NCBI RefSeq assembly: GCF_042648505.1
Contig: NZ_JBHRXK010000003.1
Location: 62,001 to 126,000, forward strand
Reading direction: 5' to 3'
Source of the DNA: Lysobacter_L cavernae
Lineage (GTDB): Bacteria > Pseudomonadota > Gammaproteobacteria > Xanthomonadales > Xanthomonadaceae
DNA: 64,000 nt
In this document: positions 57,373-64,000 of the stretch, piece by piece
Numbering within the stretch: position 1 is the stretch's first letter
How the letters are laid out: each line of letters begins with the position of its first letter
Notes under the pieces: model-generated
Told to the model about the DNA's origin: nothing
Databases searched by the model: none
Seen by the model: the letters and a program-made list of their open reading frames with translations, nothing else
Made by a program: the position numbers and the translations under genes

Positions 57373-59208
57373 ATGATGAAACCCGTCCGCACCGTGCTGG
57401 CCGCCGCTCTGGCGTTGGCGACCGCACCGGCGTTTGCGCAGACCTACTCGCAGACCGTCTTCTTTGGCGACAGCCTGACCGACTCGGGCTATTTCCGGCC
57501 GGCGCTGGTGGCCGTCAACCCTTCGGCAGCGATCCTGGGCCGCTTCACCACCAACCCGGGCCTGGTCTGGTCCGAGCACGTGGCCAACTACTACGGAACC
57601 GACGCATCCAGCATCAGTCAGGGCGGCAGCAACTACGCCATCGGTGGTGCCAGGGTGGCGACGGACCGTGCCGGGCCGACTCCAGCGCTGCCGACGTTGT
57701 CACTGAAGTCCCAGATCGCCGCCCATCTGGCCGCCAACGGCGGTCGGGCTGATGCCAATGCGCTGTACACGACCTGGGGCGGCGCCAACGACCTCTTCGC
57801 GGCCGCGGAGGCGGCCCGGCTCGGGGCCACGCCGCAGCAGGTGCAGGCCATCGTCGGCGCGGCTGTGGCTGCGCAGGTCAGCAATGTCGCCACGCTCGAG
57901 GCGGCCGGTGCGCGTTACGTGCTGGTGGCCAACATTCCCGACCTGGGCATCACGCCGCAGTTCGGCGCGAACGCACTCGTCTCGGCGCAGGCCACGGCGC
58001 TGGCGACCGGCTACAACGACGCACTTTTCGGCGGCCTGGCGTCGGCGGGTTTGCGGGTGATTCCGCTCGATACCTTCCACCTGCTGCGCGAGATCGTCGC
58101 CAACCCGGCGCCGTACGGCATCACCAACACCACCGGCACGGCCTGCCTGATCGAGAGTTCGCTGACCTGCAACCCGGCCACCTACGCCACGCCCAGCGCG
58201 CCGGATACCTACGCCTTCGCCGACGGCGTGCACCCCTCGACGAAGGCGCACGCGATCCTTGGTGACTACGCGATCTCGGTGCTGGAAGCGCCGCGCCAGC
58301 TGTCGGTGCTGCCGCATTCGGCAGCGACCACCGGCCGCGCTCGCGCCGACCGCGTGGCGGCGCAGGTCGGCGTCCGCCCCGGGGCCGAAGGCGAAGGCAT
58401 GCGCTGGTGGGCCGACGTGCGCGGTGACTCGCAGCGTTACGGCCACGGCGACAATTACGACGGCATCGTCCCGGCGCTGAGCGCCGGTGTGGACTGGGCC
58501 CGCGGCAACCTGGTGTTCGGCGGCTTCGGCGGTTACGGCCAGGGCAAGATCGACTGGGGCAACAGCGGCGGCAATTTCGACCAGACCGATGCCAGCCTGG
58601 GCGGCTACCTGGGCTGGAACAGCGGTGCGGCCTGGGTCAACGGTCAGGTCAGCTACACCTGGCTCAGCTACGACGTGGAACGCCAGGTCAAGCTCGGTCC
58701 GACCGCGCGCGTGCACAGCGGCTCGCCGGACGGCAGCAACATCACCGCGGCGGTGCAGGGCGGCTGGAACTTCCAGCACGGCGCGCTGACCCACGGCCCG
58801 GTGCTGTCGCTGGTCTCGCAGACCATTGATATCGACGGCTACGCCGAGAACAGCACCGAGGCGACCGCACTGGCGTTCTCGGACCAGAAGTTCGACTCGC
58901 TGATCGGCAGCGCCGGCTGGCAGGTCGACTACGCCATCAACGAGCACCTCAAGCCCTACGCGCGCCTCACCTACGACCGCGAGTTCGAGGAAACCGACGA
59001 GGAGGTCTTCGCCCAGCTGCGCTCGATGCCGGGCACGGCGCCGTACGCGGTGCCGGGCCAGGAGTTCGACCGCAACTACGGCACGCTGACTTTCGGTGCG
59101 CGCACGCAGCTGTTCGGCCTGCAGGCCAATCTCGGCACCAGCCTGACCGTGGGCCAGAAGGGCGGCAACGACACGACGGTGTTTGTCAGCGTCGGCAGCG
59201 GCTTCTGA
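57373..59208 (+). CDS. Autotransporter esterase with GDSL lipase passenger
   Basis: A 611-residue type Va secreted protein. A signal peptide (cleavage near AFAQ) is followed by a GDSL/SGNH lipase domain: the nucleophile Ser in FFGDSLTDSG near residue 33, the glycine block in QGGSNYAIGGA, GGANDLF with the oxyanion Asn, and DGVHPSTKAH with the Asp/His pair near residue 283. From about residue 330 an autotransporter beta-barrel follows, ending GSGF with terminal Phe. It resembles EstA/ApeE esterases displayed on the outer membrane. ATG at 57373 with a second ATG immediately after. Confidence 0.95.
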   Translation: MMKPVRTVLAAALALATAPAFAQTYSQTVFFGDSLTDSGYFRPALVAVNPSAAILGRFTTNPGLVWSEHVANYYGTDASSISQGGSNYAIGGARVATDRAGPTPALPTLSLKSQIAAHLAANGGRADANALYTTWGGANDLFAAAEAARLGATPQQVQAIVGAAVAAQVSNVATLEAAGARYVLVANIPDLGITPQFGANALVSAQATALATGYNDALFGGLASAGLRVIPLDTFHLLREIVANPAPYGITNTTGTACLIESSLTCNPATYATPSAPDTYAFADGVHPSTKAHAILGDYAISVLEAPRQLSVLPHSAATTGRARADRVAAQVGVRPGAEGEGMRWWADVRGDSQRYGHGDNYDGIVPALSAGVDWARGNLVFGGFGGYGQGKIDWGNSGGNFDQTDASLGGYLGWNSGAAWVNGQVSYTWLSYDVERQVKLGPTARVHSGSPDGSNITAAVQGGWNFQHGALTHGPVLSLVSQTIDIDGYAENSTEATALAFSDQKFDSLIGSAGWQVDYAINEHLKPYARLTYDREFEETDEEVFAQLRSMPGTAPYAVPGQEFDRNYGTLTFGARTQLFGLQANLGTSLTVGQKGGNDTTVFVSVGSGF

Positions 59209-59216
59209 GCCGGGCG

Positions 59217-59242
59217 CGCGACGCCGCTGTGGCGGCGTCGCG
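59217..59242 (+). terminator. Hairpin after the autotransporter gene
   Basis: Stem cgcgacgccgc / gcggcgtcgcg with a four-base loop, 8 bp after the stop, but without a T run. It lies directly against the -35 of the tRNA promoter. Confidence 0.5.
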
Positions 59243-59272
59243 TTGCCAAGCCGCAGGCGCGGAGCATAGACT
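59243..59272 (+). promoter_or_regulatory. Promoter of the tRNA-Gly gene
   Basis: TTGCCA at 59243-59248 and TAGACT at 59267-59272 are 18 bp apart, ten bases before the mature tRNA. Confidence 0.6.
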
Positions 59273-59281
59273 TTGCGGCAT

Positions 59282-59355
59282 GCGGGTGTAGTTCAATGGT
59301 AGAACTGCAGCTTCCCAAGCTGCTAGCGTGGGTTCGATTCCCATCACCCGCTCCA
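59282..59355 (+). tRNA. tRNA-Gly, anticodon CCC
   Basis: A 74-nt cloverleaf with acceptor gcgggtg / cacccgc and D arm with gttcaatggtagaac. The anticodon arm gcagc-ttcccaa-gctgc gives anticodon CCC, and the T arm is gtggg-ttcgatt-cccat. The 3' end is encoded CCA, with T as discriminator base. It reads GGG codons. It stands alone between the autotransporter and the RimK operon and is closed by its own terminator. Confidence 0.97.
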
Positions 59356-59362
59356 TACTTAC

Positions 59363-59396
59363 AACGGCGGTCGCCCCTTGCGACCGCCGTTTTTGG
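59363..59396 (+). terminator. Rho-independent terminator of tRNA-Gly
   Basis: Perfect 11-bp stem aacggcggtcg / cgaccgccgtt with loop ccccttg and a following T run, eight bases after the tRNA. Confidence 0.95.
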
Positions 59397-59446
59397 TTCA
59401 TGCGCATCCCAGTGCGCGTCGGTGCGCACTCGGTTTCGGAGACACG

Positions 59447-59926
59447 ATGGCAGGCAGGATCGTGCTCGGTTGGCGGGAGTGGGTGGCCTTGCCCGGCCTC
59501 GGGATTGGCGCGGTACGGGCCAAGATCGACAGCGGTGCGCGCAGTTCGGCGTTGCACGTCGACGCGCATTGGCGGTTCAGCGAGGGGGGCGCGCCCTGGG
59601 TGGGCTTCCGCCTCAGCCCGGACCTGGTCGGCGGTGAGGTGATCGAGTCGGTCGCACCGATCCACGACGAGCGCAACGTCACCGACTCCGGCGGCCGCCG
59701 CACCCGGCGTGTGTTCCTGCGCACGCCGTTGTGCCTGGCCGGGATCGAACGCGAAATTGAAATAAATCTGTCGGATCGTCGTGGCATGCGTTTCCCGATG
59801 CTGCTGGGGCGCACCGCGATGGCCCGTGTGTTCACGGTCGATCCGGCACGCTCCTTCCTCCACGGCAGGCATGCGCCCGTCGTGCCTCCCACTTTCAGCC
59901 TGACCCCCGGCCGGCCACCCCAATGA
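59447..59926 (+). CDS. Retropepsin-like protein (annotated ATP-dependent zinc protease), RimK partner
   Basis: A 159-residue protein with [14 protein letters not shown] near residue 27 and [11 protein letters not shown] in the second half. The family is often named ATP-dependent zinc protease, but the motif DSGA..SALH is that of a retropepsin-like aspartic protease; no zinc or ATP site is visible. It is found next to rimK in many genomes and probably trims or recycles the glutamate tails. The ATG at 59447 follows gagacac; the stop overlaps the rimK start (ATGA). Confidence 0.85.
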   Translation: MAGRIVLGWREWVALPGLGIGAVRAKIDSGARSSALHVDAHWRFSEGGAPWVGFRLSPDLVGGEVIESVAPIHDERNVTDSGGRRTRRVFLRTPLCLAGIEREIEINLSDRRGMRFPMLLGRTAMARVFTVDPARSFLHGRHAPVVPPTFSLTPGRPPQ

Positions 59927-60831
59927 AGCTCGCGATCCTCTCGCGCAACACCAAGTTGTATTCGACCCGGCGCCTGGTCGAGGCCGCGCGCGAGCAGGGC
60001 CACAGCGTGCGCGTGCTCGACCCGCTGCGTTGCTACATGCGCATCGCCAGTGACGGCTTCGGCATGCACTACAAGGGGCGGCCGATCTCGGGTTACCAGG
60101 CGGTGATCCCGCGCGTTGGTGCCTCGGTCACGCGCTACGGCTCGGCGGTGCTGCGCCAGTTCGAGCTGATGGACAGCTTCACCCCGAATTCGTCCGACGC
60201 GATCCTGCGCGCGCGCGACAAGCTGCGCTGCCACCAGTTGCTCGCCGCCGAGGGCATCGGCCTGCCGACCACGGTGTTCGGCGACAACCCCGACGACACG
60301 ATGGACCTGCTGTCGATGCTCGGGCCGCCGCCGCACGTGATCAAGCTCAACGAGGGCACCCAGGGCACTGGCGTGATGCTGACCGAGAAGCCGTCGGCCT
60401 CGCGCGGCGTGATCGAGGCGCTGCGCGGGCTGTACGCCAACTTCCTGGTGCAGGAGTTCATCGAGGAGGCGCATGGCGCCGACGTGCGCTGCTTCGTGGT
60501 CGGCGGGCGCGTGATCGCGGCGATGAAGCGGCAGGCGCCGAAGGGCGACTTCCGCTCCAACCTGCACCGCGGTGGCTCCGCCAAGGGCGTGCGCGCCAGC
60601 GCCGCCGAGCAGGACGTGGCGATCCGTGCCGCGCGCGTGCTGGGACTGGGCGTGGCCGGTGTCGACCTGATCCGATCCAAGCGTGGCCCGCTCGTGCTCG
60701 AGGTCAATGCTTCACCTGGATTGGAAGGCATCGAGGAGGCCAGTGGCGTCGACGTGGCTACCGAGATCATCCAGTACGTGGCCGGCCGGCTGAAGCGTCG
60801 CACGGCGAAGCGAGTGGCGACTTCACGGTAA
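59923..60831 (+). CDS. rimK: RimK-type alpha-L-glutamate ligase
   Basis: A 302-residue ATP-grasp enzyme adding Glu residues to the C-terminus of ribosomal protein S6 (and possibly making poly-alpha-glutamate). Motifs: [22 protein letters not shown] at the start, [14 protein letters not shown] for ATP binding, [15 protein letters not shown] core ([17 protein letters not shown]), FRSNLHRGG and [14 protein letters not shown]. It is coupled to the retropepsin-like gene by ATGA overlap. The first half ([24 protein letters not shown]) is typical RimK. Confidence 0.95.
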   Translation: MKLAILSRNTKLYSTRRLVEAAREQGHSVRVLDPLRCYMRIASDGFGMHYKGRPISGYQAVIPRVGASVTRYGSAVLRQFELMDSFTPNSSDAILRARDKLRCHQLLAAEGIGLPTTVFGDNPDDTMDLLSMLGPPPHVIKLNEGTQGTGVMLTEKPSASRGVIEALRGLYANFLVQEFIEEAHGADVRCFVVGGRVIAAMKRQAPKGDFRSNLHRGGSAKGVRASAAEQDVAIRAARVLGLGVAGVDLIRSKRGPLVLEVNASPGLEGIEEASGVDVATEIIQYVAGRLKRRTAKRVATSR

Positions 60832-60903
60832 TTTGCCGACATTCGGCGGTAAATGCCGATATTTTGCGATTTTATTCAAGTGATGGCTTTGTCGGTCGGC
60901 CGA

Positions 60904-60943
60904 TTAACATCTATTTAACGCCAACTTTTAACAGCGGTTTAAT
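60904..60943 (+). promoter_or_regulatory. Four phased TTAAC-type direct repeats upstream of the two-component leader
   Basis: In an unusually AT-rich stretch, TTAAC occurs at 60904, 60915 and 60928, and TTAAT at 60939: spacings 11, 13 and 11 bp. Direct repeats one helical turn apart are the usual binding pattern of OmpR/PhoB-family regulators, one of which is encoded 300 bp downstream. Confidence 0.55.
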
Positions 60944-61040
60944 CGGTTTCGGCGTAGCCTGTCCGGGCCGCAGCACTGCCGCTCTGCCAAGTCAGCGATC
61001 TGGTCGATGCAGGTTACGGTAATCGGGGCAATACCCTTTT

Positions 61041-61078
61041 GGCCCAGGCGCGGCGGCCCCGCGCTTGGGCCTTTGTTT
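61041..61078 (+). terminator. Strong terminator inside the 413-bp leader of the response regulator gene
   Basis: Stem ggcccaggcgcgg / ccgcgcttgggcc (13 bp, one G-T pair), loop cggcc, then tttgttt. It lies 166 bp upstream of the response regulator start, so a transcript begun near the TTAAC repeats would end here unless it is antiterminated. The region 60832-61244 holds no protein gene. Confidence 0.75.
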
Positions 61079-61244
61079 GCCAGCGTGGTTCGTGTGCGGG
61101 CAGTGAGCAGTGCACGGCGAGCGCTCTGGCAGAATCGTTAAGCTTGCGATTCAAGCTTGCAATCGATCCTGCACCGGGTCGATTGCCAACTCTTGGAACC
61201 TCGCCGGCGACCACAGGTCGAAGGCCATCAATCAGGAAGGTCCA

Positions 61245-61925
61245 ATGCGCATCCTCGTCATCGAAGACAACCAGGACATTGCCGCCAATCTTGGCGACTT
61301 TCTCGAAGACCGCGGCCACACCGTGGACTTCGCCGCCGACGGCATCACCGGGCTGCACCTGGCCGTGGTCCACGACTTCGACGCGATCGTGCTCGATCTC
61401 AACCTGCCCGGACTCGACGGCCTGGAGGTCTGCCGCAAGCTGCGCAACGAGGCGCGCAAGCAGACCCCGGTGCTGATGCTGACTGCGCGTGACAGCCTCG
61501 ACAACAAGCTGGCCGGCTTCGACTCCGGTGCCGACGACTACCTGATCAAGCCGTTCGCGCTGCAGGAGGTCGAGGTCCGGCTGAATGCACTGTCGCGGCG
61601 CGGTCGCGGCGTGCAGACCCGGGTGCTCAATACCGCCGACCTCGAATACAACCTCGACACGCTGGAAGTGCGCCGCCAGGGCAAGCTGCTGCAGCTCAAC
61701 CCGACCGCGCTGAAGATCCTGCAGGCGCTGATGGAGGCCTCGCCGGCGGTGGTCACGCGCCAGGAGCTGGAAACGCGGGTGTGGGGCGAGGAGTTGCCGG
61801 ACTCGGACAGCCTGCGCGTGCACATCCACGGCCTGCGCGCCGTGGTCGACAAGCCCTTCGAGGTGCCGCTGATCCAGACCCGGCACGGCATCGGTTACCG
61901 CATCGCGGCCCCGGACAACGGATAA
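61245..61925 (+). CDS. OmpR-family response regulator
   Basis: A 226-residue regulator: receiver domain (MRILVIEDNQDIAANL, phospho-Asp in IVLDLNLPGLDG near residue 52, LTARD, Lys in DYLIKPFA) and a winged-helix DNA-binding domain (about residues 130-222, NPTALKILQALMEASPAVVTRQELETRVWG, RHGIGYRI). Start ATG at 61245 with caggaagg upstream. The sensor kinase gene follows 6 bp after its stop. Stimulus unknown; Xanthomonadales carry a highly similar pair, but I do not assign a symbol. Confidence 0.95.
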   Translation: MRILVIEDNQDIAANLGDFLEDRGHTVDFAADGITGLHLAVVHDFDAIVLDLNLPGLDGLEVCRKLRNEARKQTPVLMLTARDSLDNKLAGFDSGADDYLIKPFALQEVEVRLNALSRRGRGVQTRVLNTADLEYNLDTLEVRRQGKLLQLNPTALKILQALMEASPAVVTRQELETRVWGEELPDSDSLRVHIHGLRAVVDKPFEVPLIQTRHGIGYRIAAPDNG

Positions 61926-61931
61926 GCCTGC

Positions 61932-63275
61932 GTGGCGGCGACCGAGGAGCCCGCGCCACGACGGCGCAAGATGCGCTACCGGCGGCAGCTGCGCAGCCGC
62001 ATCATCCTCGCCTTCGTCCTGCTCGGCTTCGGCCTGACCGCGCTGTTCGCGTGGGCGACCAACTGGACCCGCAACCGCGTGGAGAACCAGCTGGTCGAGG
62101 ACGTGATGAACCGCAACATCACCGAGGCCGCGCGGCAGTACGAGCAGAACCCGGACAACCCGCAGTTCGCGGTCGACCAGATACGCGCCTACGTCTATAC
62201 CGCCGACAAGTTCGACTCGGTGCAGGTCAACTGGCCGGAGTGGTACGGGCTGCGCGACGGCATCTACGGCATGACCGGGGTCGGCGAGAACGGCGAGCCG
62301 TTCGCCTACAAGCTGGCGGTGCGCAAGACACCGACGGCGTGGTTTTTCCTGGCTTACGACATGTCGCAGGCCACGCGCGGCGAGCAGCAGTTCAACCGCG
62401 CGATCTACGCATCGGTGTTCCTGTTCACGCTGCTGTCGCTGGTGGTCGGCTGGTGGGCCGCCTCGCGCGTGATGAGCCCGGTGTCGGAGCTGGCCAACCG
62501 GCTCAAGCAGTCCGGGCGCAGTTCCGAGCCGGAAAACCTGGCCTCGCACTTCCCCGACGACGAGGTCGGCCAGCTGGCCGAGGCGCTGGACGACTACGCC
62601 GAGCGCCTGACCGACGTGGTCCAGCGCGACCGCGAATTCAACGCCGACGTCAGCCACGAGCTGCGCACGCCGCTGGCGGTGATCAAGGGCGCCTCCGAAC
62701 TGCTGCTGTCGCGCCCGGACCTTGACGACAAGACCCGCAACCGCCTGCTGCGCATCCAGCGCGCCGAGCAGCAGTGCACCGACCTGATCAGCGCGCTGCT
62801 GCTGCTGTCGCGCAACGAGCGCGGGCACGGCGCCACCGACATCGGCAAGGCCGCCGAACAACTGCTCGACGCACACCGCGCCCAGCTCGGCGGCAAGCCG
62901 CTGGAGCTGCGCATCGAGGGCGAGCGCGGCCTGGTCGTCGATGCGCCGGAGGCGGCCGTGGCGGTGGCCCTGGGCAACCTGATCGGCAACGCGGTCAAGT
63001 ACACCACCCAGGGCGAGGTGATCGTGCGGTTGGGGCCGAAGGCGGTGGAGGTGATCGACTCCGGTCCGGGGCTTAGCGCCGAGGACGCCGCCAAGCTATT
63101 CCAGCGCGGTTATCGCGGCACCCACGCCGGCCATTCGCAGGGCGGCGGCATCGGCCTGTCGATCGTGCGCCGCCTGTGCGACCTCTACGGCTGGGAGGTG
63201 TCGGTGCGGCCCGGCGAGCCGCACGGCGTCATCGCGACGCTGGCCTTCGATGCCACCTCGTTGCGCACCACCTGA
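61932..63275 (+). CDS. Sensor histidine kinase
   Basis: A 447-residue inner-membrane kinase starting at a GTG at 61932. A basic lead is followed by TM1 (IILAFVLLGFGLTALFAWA), a periplasmic sensor of about 120 residues, TM2 (ASVFLFTLLSLVVGWWAA), HAMP, the phospho-acceptor His in NADVSHELRTPLAVIKG near residue 245, the N box in LGNLIGNAVKYT, and the G boxes DSGPGLS and GGGIGLSIVRRL. It should phosphorylate the response regulator encoded just upstream. The sensor domain has no motif that identifies the signal. Confidence 0.95.
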   Translation: MAATEEPAPRRRKMRYRRQLRSRIILAFVLLGFGLTALFAWATNWTRNRVENQLVEDVMNRNITEAARQYEQNPDNPQFAVDQIRAYVYTADKFDSVQVNWPEWYGLRDGIYGMTGVGENGEPFAYKLAVRKTPTAWFFLAYDMSQATRGEQQFNRAIYASVFLFTLLSLVVGWWAASRVMSPVSELANRLKQSGRSSEPENLASHFPDDEVGQLAEALDDYAERLTDVVQRDREFNADVSHELRTPLAVIKGASELLLSRPDLDDKTRNRLLRIQRAEQQCTDLISALLLLSRNERGHGATDIGKAAEQLLDAHRAQLGGKPLELRIEGERGLVVDAPEAAVAVALGNLIGNAVKYTTQGEVIVRLGPKAVEVIDSGPGLSAEDAAKLFQRGYRGTHAGHSQGGGIGLSIVRRLCDLYGWEVSVRPGEPHGVIATLAFDATSLRTT

Positions 63276-63294
63276 GGTGCGGCGGCGCAGGCGT

Positions 63295-63321
63295 GAAGCC
63301 GCGCGCGGTGAGCGCGGCTTC
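63295..63321. terminator. Hairpin between the convergent kinase and ilvE genes
   Basis: Perfect stem gaagccgcgc / gcgcggcttc with a seven-base loop. No clear T run on either side, so it may end transcription from both directions only weakly. Confidence 0.45.
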
Positions 63322-63365
63322 AACGCAAAGCCGCGAAGCCCGGATCGACCGGGCCCCGCTTCAAC

Positions 63366-64000
63366 TCACAGCGGCTCAAGCCAGCCGTACTTGTCCTGGG
63401 TGCTGCCGTTGAACAGGCCGAAGAACAGCTCCTGCACCTGTCGCGTCACCGGGCCGACCTTGCCGGTGCCGACCTGACGGCCGTCGACCGAGCGGATCGG
63501 GGTGATCTCGGCGGCGGTGCCGCACATGAACAACTCGTCGCACAGGTACAGGTACTCGCGCGGCAGGTCGCGCTCGATCACCTCGATGCCGACATCGCGG
63601 GCGAGGGTGATGATGGTGTTGCGGGTGATGCCGTTGAGCAGCGCCGCGCTGACCGGCGTGGTGTGCAGCGCGCCGTCGAACACCAGGAACAGGTTCTCGC
63701 CGGCACCTTCCGACAGCAGGCCGGTCGAGGCCAGGGCGATGCCCTCGCCGAAACCGAGGCGGCGCGCCTCACGCGCGACCAGCTGGCCCGACAGGTAATT
63801 GCCGCCGGCCTTGGCGCCGGCCGGCAGGGTGTTGGGGGCGAAGCGCTGCCAGCTCGACACACAGGCATCGATGCCCTGTTCAAGCACGCTGGCTCCCAGG
63901 TACTGGCCCATCTTCCAGGTCGCCACGGCCATGTCGGTCGGGGTGTCGGCCGACAGGCCGAAACCGCCCAGGCCGCGGTAGGCGACCGGACGCAGGTAAT
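63366..64000 (-). CDS. ilvE: Branched-chain amino acid aminotransferase (partial, runs off right edge)
   Basis: The C-terminal 211 residues of a fold-type IV PLP aminotransferase. Visible are AKAGGNYLSGQLVAREA with the PLP Lys, GLLSEGAGENLFLV, LNGITRNTIITLA, DELFMCGTAAEITPIRSVDGRQVG and the family ending FNGSTQDKYGWLEPL. It transfers the amino group between glutamate and leucine, isoleucine or valine. The N-terminus lies outside the window. It is convergent with the kinase gene. Confidence 0.95.
   Translation of the reverse strand, partial: YLRPVAYRGLGGFGLSADTPTDMAVATWKMGQYLGASVLEQGIDACVSSWQRFAPNTLPAGAKAGGNYLSGQLVAREARRLGFGEGIALASTGLLSEGAGENLFLVFDGALHTTPVSAALLNGITRNTIITLARDVGIEVIERDLPREYLYLCDELFMCGTAAEITPIRSVDGRQVGTGKVGPVTRQVQELFFGLFNGSTQDKYGWLEPL

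Overview
The window is GC-rich, densely coded gammaproteobacterial chromosome. Several things point to the Xanthomonadales (Lysobacteraceae; a Lysobacter- or Luteimonas-like genome): the protein sequences themselves, class Ia nrdAB next to glycolytic genes, a class I aldolase, a napEFDABC cluster, extragenic hairpins of the ccctctccc/gggagaggg type, and integron attC sites of the Xanthomonas kind. The family assignment is inference; no rRNA gene is present.

Layout. 1-1210: 3' part of an acetyl-CoA hydrolase/transferase gene. 1310-4883: a run of integron gene cassettes without an integrase, all read on the minus strand: a frameshifted small ORF, a YCII-like protein, a lipoprotein amidohydrolase and an alpha/beta hydrolase. 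5161-9154: a conserved hypothetical gene, then a sulfur-detoxification module of persulfide-dioxygenase-like enzyme, YeeE/YedE pair and TauE exporter, with a divergent exported DUF442 phosphatase-like gene. 9181-21354: S1/P1 nuclease, then glycolysis (gapA, pgk, pyk, class I fba) interrupted by a truncated globin gene and by nrdAB. nrdAB is read from a promoter flanked by two NrdR-type boxes and followed by a cobalamin riboswitch. 21552-26220: periplasmic nitrate reductase napEFDABC.

26388-36845: a TonB-dependent receptor, cysteine synthase, an RND efflux pair, a repeat-rich spacer, a GNAT acetyltransferase and a TrmH/SpoU RNA methylase. 37081-41340: a glutamate-dependent acid-resistance-like island made of a decayed glutaminase, gadB, an AspT-type antiporter in the place usually held by GadC, and an Asp/Glu-racemase-like gene. 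41345-44528: glycogen-debranching-type enzyme and GT4 glycosyltransferase. 45215-48929: AraC regulator, VOC protein, small membrane protein and a UvrA-like ATPase without the UvrB-binding domain.

49033-52671: M28 peptidase, mscL, FAH-family hydrolase, a small membrane protein and a Rieske protein. 52728-53298: a solitary integron cassette carrying a GNAT gene. 53349-64000: SLC13-type transporter, trmB, thiG, thiS, a GDSL autotransporter esterase, tRNA-Gly(CCC), a retropepsin-like RimK partner and rimK, a two-component system with a long terminated leader, and the 3' part of ilvE.

The observations most worth following are the double control of nrdAB (NrdR boxes plus B12 riboswitch), the two integrase-less attC loci, the AspT-type gad island with its dying glutaminase, and the terminated leader transcript upstream of the two-component system.
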